A DNA stretch of 64,000 nt from Planctomycetota bacterium (GTDB taxonomy: Bacteria; Planctomycetota; UBA8742; UBA2392), in NCBI GenBank assembly GCA_020849795.1, contig JADZFR010000002.1, forward strand, positions 62,001 to 126,000, read 5' to 3'. Shown here in pieces: positions 10,739-18,710 of this stretch. Position 1 is the stretch's first letter, and every line of letters begins with the position of its first letter. Below the pieces are notes generated by a model. It was not told the DNA's origin. It ran no database searches and was given only the letters and a program-made list of their open reading frames with translations. Made by a program: the position numbers and the translations under genes.

Positions 10739-13123
10739 ATGGCTGAACTGCTCGTCGGATTCGACCGGGTAACGAAGACCGACCCCGATGGCGTGCAATC
10801 GCCGCCAGAGGCCATCACCCTTGACTCGTCGACCCTGCTGCGCCACGTGATGGCCTTGGGCAGCAGCGGCTCGGGCAAGACTGTGTTCTGCAAGGCATTG
10901 ACCGAAGAAATGCTGCGCGCGGGCATACCCGCCATCTGCATCGACCCGCAGGGCGACCTTTGCAGCCTTGCGCTTCACCTGGACGACCCGGAGTTCCTGG
11001 CCGAGAAAGGCCTCGACCCTGAGGCCGCCCGCGAACTTGCGGCAACCATCGACCCCGTCATTTTTACGCCCGCGTCGCGCAAAGGTGTCGCCATGTCGGC
11101 CGACCCCGTCGGCTCAGACATCAGCGGCATGCCTGATCGCGAGCGCGTCTACGCCATCACCGGCATGGCGACGATGATTGTAAGCCTGCTCGGGTACGAC
11201 CTTGAGGGCGATGATGGCGCCGGCCTGGTCGCCGTGTTCGATCGCGCACTGACCGGCCTGCACAAGCGCGGCAAGTTTCCGCGCGATCTGCAGCAGTTCA
11301 CCCACTGGCTGCTGCACCTCGACGATGCCGGCAAGGCCGAGTTCGCCAACCTGCTCGATGCGCGCAAGATCGACCAGGCCTGCCAGAAACTGGCACGCCT
11401 TGATGTCGGCGCGCGCCGCCTGTTGTTCCATGAAGGACTATCGCTCGATATTGACCTCCTGCTGGGCTTTGGCGAACGCGCAGCCGCCGATGACAGCAAA
11501 ACCCGGCTTTCCATCATCTACCTCAACAGTCTGAACACCCAGGAGGACAAAGAGTTCTTTGTCGCCGCGCTTACAGAGCGGCTCTACGCCTGGATGCTTA
11601 AACACCCGAGCAAAGAGCCGCAGGCGCTGTTTTACATCGACGAGGTGGCCCCGTTCATCCCGCCAGTGCGCAAGCCCGCATGCAAGCCGGCACTGAGCCT
11701 GATGTTCAAGCAGGCGCGCAAGTACGGCATCTGCTGCCTGATGGCAACGCAGAACCCCGCAGACGTGGACTACAAGGCGATGGCGCAGTTCGGCACCTGG
11801 GCGCTGGGGCGCATGACCACGCGCCAGGACATGGCCAAGGTGCAGCCGACGGTCAAGTCGCTCGACCCGGTGCACGTGGACAAGATCATGGAAGAGCTGC
11901 CCGCGCAGAAGCCCGGCCAGTTCTTGTTGATCAGCCCCGACAACTTCGACCACACCCGCAGTCTGCAAACGCGGTGGCTTTACACGAAACACGAAACGCT
12001 CGATGAAGACCGCATTGAGCGGCTGGTGGACGAGTACACATTTCCGGTCGAGCCTGCCGAACCGGAAGTTACGCCGGAAGGCGAAGAGCCGCCCCCACCG
12101 CCTCAGACAATGCGCGAACGCTTCGACGCTCTGGAAGCGGAACTGAAGGCTACCTCGGCCAAGTCGGAAACAGCAGCACGCGCAGCCGAGCCGGAAGTGG
12201 CCGCGGACGCCGCCGACAATGACGAGATTGACGAAGAAGAAGTCGAAGAAGTGGAAGAGGTCGAGGCAGACGACGCTGAAGAACTCGCAAGCCCCGCAAG
12301 ATCCGCATCCGCAATCCTTGCACCGCCAAAGCCCGACCCTGAACTGGAAGAGACCGACAAGTTGCTGCTGCGCGCCTCATCGATGGCTGCCAAAGACTTT
12401 GCAGCCAAAGCAGGCATCGGAGAAGGTGCCGCCCGCGCGCGTTTGCGCCGTTTGGTGAAAGCCGGCCGCGCCAAGGAATGGAAAGACGGGCGCGTGCAGC
12501 GCTACTTCAGCGTGGCCGGGGGCCTGCGCCCCGATCTCGGCCTAGATCGCAAGGTCAGCGCGCTGATCACACGCGTGTCCAGCAACGACGTCGAGCGCAA
12601 GGCGCGCGAGCTGCGGGGACGTACAAGCTTTTTCGGTTTGATCGGTGAAGACGAAGAGTTGCAGCGGGCAGAGGTCGAGTACCGGCTGGTCATGCAGCTG
12701 GGCTTCACCGAGAAGGTTACCCGCGCCTTCATCAAGCGGCTTTTCGGGCGCGACCACGACGAAATGGTCGACTTTGTGTACATGCACCCCTACAACCTGC
12801 GCATTGTCGTGTATGACGGCGACAAAGGCATCAGCCTGCACGACCAACCCGGCGAGTACGCCAGTCGCATCATCGACTTCGACGGCAAGACGACGCTGGA
12901 AGAGGCGGCGCCCGCAAACCTGAAACTGCGCGAATCTGACCTGAAGACTCGCAAGGCTGACGATGTGATCAAGGCCAGCTTCAAGCAGCGCTTTAAAGCC
13001 ACGCCAAAGACCGTCAAACCGGTGTTCCTGCCCGTCTGGAACCTGCATTTTGGCTCGCCGGGGCGCAGCGCTGAACGCATCGTTACGATCGATGGCTTGA
13101 CCGGAAACCCGCTGGAGTGGTAG
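10739..13123 (+). CDS. HerA/FtsK-like P-loop ATPase
   Basis: 794 aa, cytoplasmic. Walker A is GSSGSGKT at residues 41-48, followed by ICIDPQGDL. Walker B is ALFYIDEVAPF, with D301/E302. The segment LMATQNPADVDYKAMAQFGT matches the sensor/arginine-finger region of HerA (DUF87) ATPases. Residues about 440-525 form a Pro-rich then highly acidic linker. A winged-helix-like stretch (AAKDFAAKAGIGEGAARARL) and an uncharacterised C-terminal domain with VYMHPYNLRIVVYDG follow. HerA-family proteins translocate DNA or form hexameric motors. Here there is no neighbouring NurA nuclease, so the substrate is unclear. The stop lies 3 nt from that of the convergent kinase gene. Confidence 0.8.
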   Translation: MAELLVGFDRVTKTDPDGVQSPPEAITLDSSTLLRHVMALGSSGSGKTVFCKALTEEMLRAGIPAICIDPQGDLCSLALHLDDPEFLAEKGLDPEAARELAATIDPVIFTPASRKGVAMSADPVGSDISGMPDRERVYAITGMATMIVSLLGYDLEGDDGAGLVAVFDRALTGLHKRGKFPRDLQQFTHWLLHLDDAGKAEFANLLDARKIDQACQKLARLDVGARRLLFHEGLSLDIDLLLGFGERAAADDSKTRLSIIYLNSLNTQEDKEFFVAALTERLYAWMLKHPSKEPQALFYIDEVAPFIPPVRKPACKPALSLMFKQARKYGICCLMATQNPADVDYKAMAQFGTWALGRMTTRQDMAKVQPTVKSLDPVHVDKIMEELPAQKPGQFLLISPDNFDHTRSLQTRWLYTKHETLDEDRIERLVDEYTFPVEPAEPEVTPEGEEPPPPPQTMRERFDALEAELKATSAKSETAARAAEPEVAADAADNDEIDEEEVEEVEEVEADDAEELASPARSASAILAPPKPDPELEETDKLLLRASSMAAKDFAAKAGIGEGAARARLRRLVKAGRAKEWKDGRVQRYFSVAGGLRPDLGLDRKVSALITRVSSNDVERKARELRGRTSFFGLIGEDEELQRAEVEYRLVMQLGFTEKVTRAFIKRLFGRDHDEMVDFVYMHPYNLRIVVYDGDKGISLHDQPGEYASRIIDFDGKTTLEEAAPANLKLRESDLKTRKADDVIKASFKQRFKATPKTVKPVFLPVWNLHFGSPGRSAERIVTIDGLTGNPLEW

Positions 13124-13126
13124 CGG

Positions 13127-16100
13127 TCAAGGGTAAAGCGGCGACGGCAATTCGCACGTCTCGAGGCGGAGGCCCAGAAAGCCGCCCTTGAGCTTGATCT
13201 CATGCTCGGTGTACTTCCACACCGGCAGGCCCTCGGGGCCCAGCACCGGCTTGCCATCTTCGCCGACCTGCGCCACAAGACGCGCATCTTTGAGCAAGTA
13301 GCGACGCACCCTGACCATGTACTCGGCGCCCGGCTGAACCGAGCGAAGCTGGTTGAAGAAATCCTGTTGCGTCGTGACTGCGACGCCGTTGGCCTCCACA
13401 ACCACGTCGTGGCTGCGCAGTCCTGCGTGCCAGGCGGGCCCCTGCTCGTTCACATACACAAGCACCACGATCGGTGTCGGGTCGCCCGGGTCTGCCGGCG
13501 GCGTGGCCGTGCTGATCTTCATGGCGGCCTGCAGGACTGCCCAGCGTTCATCGTTGCGCAGCGGCGCCAGCGTCGCGTCGCCGTTCACTGTCGTTGCGTC
13601 TTTCAGGCCGTTGCTGACCGCCGTGTGAAGGGCGGCAAAGCACTGCGTGATGAACTCGTCTGCCCGCTCGCGATGCTGCATTGGCGTCATGGCATCGAAC
13701 GCGGCCTTTGCCTTGGCGCGCTCGGCGTCGTCCATGCCGACTTCTTCAAAGCGCGCATCCAGCTCGTGCGCTGACCAGCCCGCCAGCGCACGGGCACGAC
13801 TGACCCACGCCACCGGGAACACATACTCGCCCGACGCGATACGTGCGTCGGCAAGTCGCAACGCATCGGCGTAATACTCGGCGGCAATCAACGCACCGAC
13901 CAGGCGATACTCGGCCGAGGCAAGCTCATAGCGCTCTGTCGCCGGCGAGTCCGGCGCGATTCGATCACGCGCCTCTTTGAGGCGAGCCATCGCAAGCCGG
14001 TACTCGGCCACCTTGCTGCGGTGGCGACTGGCGCGCTGGATGTGGTACTGCGCCACGCGCACAAGTTCGGGCGTGGTGCCCGGGTTGCGGTTCACCAGTG
14101 CTGCACCCTCAATCTCCAGCAGGGCTTGGCGCACGAGGTGGTTGCTCATGCCGATCGTTGCCTGAAAGCCACCGAACGGGGCCAGGTTCAGCGCGTTGAT
14201 ACACGCGATTCGTGCCTCTTCGTAGCGCTCCAGATCCACCAGCGTCACGCCCATCAACGCCCACGACCGGAAGTCCTGCGGGTTGTGGGCCACCACGCTG
14301 CGGAAGTCGTTTACCGCGCGGCCCAGCGTCACGTTGCGCGACTCTTCAAACCGGGCGTCCAGGCCGGTGCCGCGGGCGGCCCCGTCTTCTCGTTCCTGCA
14401 TCTTCAGCCACAGGATGCCGCGGTAGTAGTACGCGAGCCACTGCGTCGGGTCGGCATTGACCGAGTTGGTCGCCGCTTCAATTCCGTCCGTCAGCAGGCC
14501 CATGCCAAAGTACGCCTGCGACATGAAATTCCAGGCTGCCGCCGCCTTCGGGTTCAGGCGCGTGGCTTCAAGACCGTCCGAAATGCACCCGCCGAATCCC
14601 GTATCGCGCCGCAGCACGCAGCGGGCCGACCAGCCGCGCCAGTCATCGGGCGCGGCCTCAATCACTTTGGTAAACTCGGCTTCTGCGTCGGCAAACGCCG
14701 CGCGCCCGAGTGTCTGAAGGTGCTCGCCGTACTCCAGTCGATACCCGATGTGCAGCGGGTCCAGTGACACAGCCTTGGCAAAATCTTCGCGCGCATCGGC
14801 CACGCGCGCCCGCAACGCCAGAATGCGTGCCCGGTGCAGATAAGCGCGCGGCTCGTCGGGTCGCAGGGCGATGGCGGCCGTCAGGTCGGCAATCGCCGCA
14901 TCCCCGTCAAGGTATGCGTTGCGCGCCAGTGCACGCGCCAGCCTGATCTCGTAGTGGTCAGGGTCGGCTTTCAGTGCTTTGTCGAAGTCGGTCATCGCGT
15001 CGGCAAGCAGCCCGGCCTCGGCACGCGACATGCCACGCACCAGCAGCGCCGTGGTGTTGCCTTCGGACAGGTTCAGCATGCGCGTGGCCGCATCGGCGGA
15101 ACCGACAAAGTCGCCACGCGATCCACGCACGATGGCCAGATCAAGCCACTCGTCGGCCGACTGCGGGCCACGCAGCCGCGCCGGGAGCGGCAAACGGGCA
15201 AGCGCACCCTGAATGCTGCGCCAATAATCGATGCCTCGTCTGCGCACATTAGCCAGCAGTACATCCATTGCTTCGCCGCTGCCTGTGTCACCCAGCGCGA
15301 TCCCCGCTGCCTCTATCGCCTCCGGCGTCGTGACCCGCTCAAGAAACTTCGCCAGCATCGGCACCGTGGCCGCCGGCTGTTCAACCTTGCCCAGAACCCG
15401 ACACGCCAGTACCGAAAGATGAACGTCGCTGCGTGACCACTCCGCGCGCTGCCGCGCGGCAAGGCGATCCAGCTCTTTGCCCAGGATCTGTACGGTCTGG
15501 AACTCACGGTACTGCGAAAGCCGGCGTGTGTACTCGTCCAGTGTCGGTGCCGCCGGGTCTCGGCCGGCGCGACCGATGCCGCTGCGCACATCAAACAGCG
15601 CCTCGTCAATGCGCGTGGCGTGAAGGTTCAACAGAGCTTCGCGCGCTGAAGCGATGTCGGCCTTTTCGCGTCGGATCAGCTCTGCCGGCATGGAACTGCC
15701 CGCGACGAGGAACTCCGCAAGCGTGAAGTCGCCGTTCACGCACGCCAGCCGTGCTGTACGCTGGCGCAGTTGGTTCAACTGTTCGCGCTCGAGGGTAAGG
15801 TCGAATCGTTCAAACACGCCCGGCAGTTCTGCCCCGGCGGGCCCGTCCAGCAGGTCCAGCAGGTTCTGCCGCGCCGACACATAACCCAGGATGTTTGACA
15901 GCAGCACGCTGTTGCCGATCTGTTCGTCGGGCGACAGCTCCAGCATGCGCCGCGCGGGCGGCCCTTTCAATTCTGCATCGTATCGCGACAGGCGCTGCTC
16001 AAGGTCCAGCAGCGCGGGCTCAATCCGCATTCCCTCAATGGTGCCCAGCACCTGCTCTGCCTCTCGCACGCGCAGCTTGAAGTCTTCCTGGTCCTTGCGG

Positions 16101-17794
16101 AGCTTTTCGGCTTCCAGTCGTTCGCGCTCTTTGCGTTCGCGGTTGGCGATGTCGAGCGCACCCTGGGCAAGAGCCTTGCCGCTTTCGGCGTCTTTCTGGG
16201 CAGTCATCGCCGCGTCGCGTTCGTCGGTAAGCCTCTGCAGCGCGAAAATCGCGCCCGCGATCAGCAGCAGAACGCCCAGTACCGCAATGCTGACCGCTGT
16301 GCGATTCTGTTTCACGAAACGCGCGATCATCTCGCGCGTGCTGTAGCTGTAACTTCCCAGCGTTCGGCCGTCGCGGAACGCCTTGACCTCGCTGGCCAGT
16401 TCAAGCGCCGAACCCAGACGCTCGGCCTTTTCGCGGGCCATGGCGCGCTCGACCAGCGCCTCAAGCTCGGGCGGAACCTGGGGCTCGCGGGTGCGCACCC
16501 GGGCCGGCGGCCCCGCCAGCACCTGCTGCACGATCAGCGCCGCCATCGGGCCTTCAAACGGCGGGTGGCCGGTCAAAATCTGGTACAGCACCGCCCCCAG
16601 CGCGTAGACGTCGCTTTTCTCGTCCACGTGCTCAAGTTCGCCGCGGGCTTGCTCGGGCGCCATATAGGCCGGCGTGCCGACAATGCTGCCGTCCAGTGTC
16701 AGCGCCTGGCTGTCGGAGTCGAGCAGCGACTTGCTCAGCGCCAACGAGCCCTTCTGCAGGGCCTTCATCGCCTTGTCTTCCTGCCCTTTCAGCCGCGCCA
16801 GGCCCCAGTCGAGCACCAGCGTCTCGCCGTAATCGCCCAGCATGATGTTTTCAGGCTTGATGTCGCGGTGGATCACACCCTTGCTGTGCGCGTACGCGAT
16901 GGCGTTGCAGACGTCTGTGAACTGATCCAGCAGCTTGATGCGCGCCGGCAGCTTTTCTTCCTTGCCCAGCGTTTCATCCTTCCGGATCTCGCGCAGGCGC
17001 TCGGCCAGCGTTTTGCCGCGGATGAAGCGCATCGTGTAGTAGAAGTTGCCGTCCGGATACTGGCCGATTTCGTAGACCGGCACGATGTTCGGGTGCTCAA
17101 GCTGGCCGGTAATCTTGGCCTCACGCAGGAAGCGCTCAACAATGCCGCCGGATTCACTGACGCCCGCCGGCACGCTGGCCGCCAGCGTCGCGCTGCCCAC
17201 CATACCCGGCAGCAGCTCTTTCAATGCAACTTCGCGCCCGACTGCCTTGTCGCGGGCCAGCAGCACGCGGCCCATGCCTCCGCGGGCATGCTCTTTCTTG
17301 ATGTCGTAACGTTCACTCTGGATGCCGAAGTTGTCGGCGAAGCGGCTGGTCGTGATGCGCAGTGTGGAATTCTTGGCTGGAGCCTGCGTGGGGCTTTCGG
17401 AAGCTGCCGCCGTCTCTTTGCGCGGGCGGACGTCGGTGCCCGCGAGCTCGCGGCCCGTGGTCGCTACCGCGTGCAACGTATCGCGCAGCACGCGCATATC
17501 CGTCGGGTTCCCGTTGCCGCCGAAGTTGAAAAGCGTCTGCTGCGCCTTTTCGTCGATGCCGATGTCGTTCAACGCGCGCTTCTGGAACTCGGGGTTTTCC
17601 AGCACGTCGATGATCGGCAACTCGTACTGGCCCTCAATGCCTGAAAGCGAAACCGTCGGCACGTCACCGTCAAAGTCTACCAGCGATGAGGTCTTGCCCG
17701 GGTCCTCCAGCATCGCAGCCGCCTCGTCTGGCGAAATGCGTCCGCTGTGAACGGCAAGAATGGCTGCAACGATTGACTTTTGCCTCTCTGGCAT
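13127..17794 (-). CDS. Giant membrane Ser/Thr protein kinase with TPR repeats and a C-terminal PDZ domain
   Basis: 1555 aa from ATG 17794; a TTG 54 nt upstream is less likely. The N-terminal 150 residues are a Planctomycete-kinase-like leader. The Pkn2/Hanks kinase domain spans about 163-490: glycine loop ARGGMGRVLLA, catalytic K192 (VALK), HRDIKPEN with D311, and GTPAYMAPEQ. The Mg-binding DFG motif reads DWG (D329). A single membrane helix lies at about 501-519, followed by a coiled coil (RKERERLEAEKLRKDQEDF) and a long helical TPR region. A PDZ domain near the C-terminus contains GPAWHAGLRSHDVVVEANGV. The kinase is cytosolic; the TPR and PDZ parts are probably periplasmic. The gene lies downstream of the EEP-family gene on the same strand. 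Confidence 0.93.
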   Translation of the reverse strand: MPERQKSIVAAILAVHSGRISPDEAAAMLEDPGKTSSLVDFDGDVPTVSLSGIEGQYELPIIDVLENPEFQKRALNDIGIDEKAQQTLFNFGGNGNPTDMRVLRDTLHAVATTGRELAGTDVRPRKETAAASESPTQAPAKNSTLRITTSRFADNFGIQSERYDIKKEHARGGMGRVLLARDKAVGREVALKELLPGMVGSATLAASVPAGVSESGGIVERFLREAKITGQLEHPNIVPVYEIGQYPDGNFYYTMRFIRGKTLAERLREIRKDETLGKEEKLPARIKLLDQFTDVCNAIAYAHSKGVIHRDIKPENIMLGDYGETLVLDWGLARLKGQEDKAMKALQKGSLALSKSLLDSDSQALTLDGSIVGTPAYMAPEQARGELEHVDEKSDVYALGAVLYQILTGHPPFEGPMAALIVQQVLAGPPARVRTREPQVPPELEALVERAMAREKAERLGSALELASEVKAFRDGRTLGSYSYSTREMIARFVKQNRTAVSIAVLGVLLLIAGAIFALQRLTDERDAAMTAQKDAESGKALAQGALDIANRERKERERLEAEKLRKDQEDFKLRVREAEQVLGTIEGMRIEPALLDLEQRLSRYDAELKGPPARRMLELSPDEQIGNSVLLSNILGYVSARQNLLDLLDGPAGAELPGVFERFDLTLEREQLNQLRQRTARLACVNGDFTLAEFLVAGSSMPAELIRREKADIASAREALLNLHATRIDEALFDVRSGIGRAGRDPAAPTLDEYTRRLSQYREFQTVQILGKELDRLAARQRAEWSRSDVHLSVLACRVLGKVEQPAATVPMLAKFLERVTTPEAIEAAGIALGDTGSGEAMDVLLANVRRRGIDYWRSIQGALARLPLPARLRGPQSADEWLDLAIVRGSRGDFVGSADAATRMLNLSEGNTTALLVRGMSRAEAGLLADAMTDFDKALKADPDHYEIRLARALARNAYLDGDAAIADLTAAIALRPDEPRAYLHRARILALRARVADAREDFAKAVSLDPLHIGYRLEYGEHLQTLGRAAFADAEAEFTKVIEAAPDDWRGWSARCVLRRDTGFGGCISDGLEATRLNPKAAAAWNFMSQAYFGMGLLTDGIEAATNSVNADPTQWLAYYYRGILWLKMQEREDGAARGTGLDARFEESRNVTLGRAVNDFRSVVAHNPQDFRSWALMGVTLVDLERYEEARIACINALNLAPFGGFQATIGMSNHLVRQALLEIEGAALVNRNPGTTPELVRVAQYHIQRASRHRSKVAEYRLAMARLKEARDRIAPDSPATERYELASAEYRLVGALIAAEYYADALRLADARIASGEYVFPVAWVSRARALAGWSAHELDARFEEVGMDDAERAKAKAAFDAMTPMQHRERADEFITQCFAALHTAVSNGLKDATTVNGDATLAPLRNDERWAVLQAAMKISTATPPADPGDPTPIVVLVYVNEQGPAWHAGLRSHDVVVEANGVAVTTQQDFFNQLRSVQPGAEYMVRVRRYLLKDARLVAQVGEDGKPVLGPEGLPVWKYTEHEIKLKGGFLGLRLETCELPSPLYP

Positions 17795-17853
17795 AACCCG
17801 CCCAAGCCCCTGTCCGGGGCGACATTGTACGGATATCCGCCCGGACAAGTAGA

Positions 17854-18567
17854 TTACTTTACGTTGAAATCAACCACCAACGGAAGGTGATCAGAGGCGC
17901 GCCGGGCAAGGTCGCTGTTCACGACATGGGCACCTTCGATCACAATGCGACGACATGCAAAGGCCTTGTCAAGCGCCCCCACCGGCATGTACGCCGGGAA
18001 GCTGCGAAACTTTGAAGGAGGCGCCGTGACCTGGGTCAGGCCCTGCTCGGCCAAGGCCCCGCGGTGCAGCGTGTTGCGCCAGTCATTGAAGTCACCGGCC
18101 ACCAGCGTCGGGGTATCCTGAAAGGCACAATAGCTCTCGTGGGTCAACAGATGGCGCACTTGCCATTGGCGTTCGTTTTCACCGAGTCCAAGGTGAAAAT
18201 TCACAAGCCGCAAATCCACGCCCGGGGCCTGGATCATCGCCACTTGCGCGCGCCGATTCTTGCGACCGCGGTAGCGCAACGAAATGTTGTGACGCTTGGC
18301 AATCGGATAGCGCGAAAGCACCAGGTTGCCATAGCCGCCATCGCCCACGCGATGATTGAACTGGTAGATCGCAAACTCAAAGCCAAAGGCCTGCTGAAGC
18401 AACGCCGGCTGGTCGTCAAAGCGCGAGCGACTTACGTTTCGGTCAACTTCCTGCAGGCTGATGATGTCGGCATGCTGCTCACGAATGACTTCGATGATGC
18501 GCTCAAGGCGGTACAGGCGATCCCGCCCGCCAATACCCTTGTGAATGTTGTAGGTCAGCACGCGCAT
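17854..18567 (-). CDS. Endonuclease/exonuclease/phosphatase-family hydrolase
   Basis: 237 aa from ATG 18567 (MRVLTYNIHKGIGGRDRL). The EEP superfamily motifs are in order: RVLTYNIHKG, DIISLQEVDRN (metal-binding E), VNFHLGLGENERQWQV, VAGDFNDWRN (active-site Asp-Asn) and ASDHLPLVVDF (catalytic Asp-His). All catalytic residues appear intact. There is no signal peptide. The substrate could be DNA, a phospholipid or an inositol phosphate, and the sequence does not decide. The gene begins 144 nt from the divergent ppdK start and sits 59 nt upstream of the kinase gene, possibly in one transcript. Confidence 0.88.
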   Translation of the reverse strand: MRVLTYNIHKGIGGRDRLYRLERIIEVIREQHADIISLQEVDRNVSRSRFDDQPALLQQAFGFEFAIYQFNHRVGDGGYGNLVLSRYPIAKRHNISLRYRGRKNRRAQVAMIQAPGVDLRLVNFHLGLGENERQWQVRHLLTHESYCAFQDTPTLVAGDFNDWRNTLHRGALAEQGLTQVTAPPSKFRSFPAYMPVGALDKAFACRRIVIEGAHVVNSDLARRASDHLPLVVDFNVK

Positions 18568-18710
18568 GGATGCAAAGCATGCGCTCGCTTGCCACAAGTT
18601 CAAGCAGGCTGACGCCCGGAATCCTTGAACCCGAAAGATTCGACTCGGCGCCGGGTATCCACAGGTCTTTGCGTGACTCGCCCGCGAGCTATTCTCGGGC
18701 GGGGACCGAC

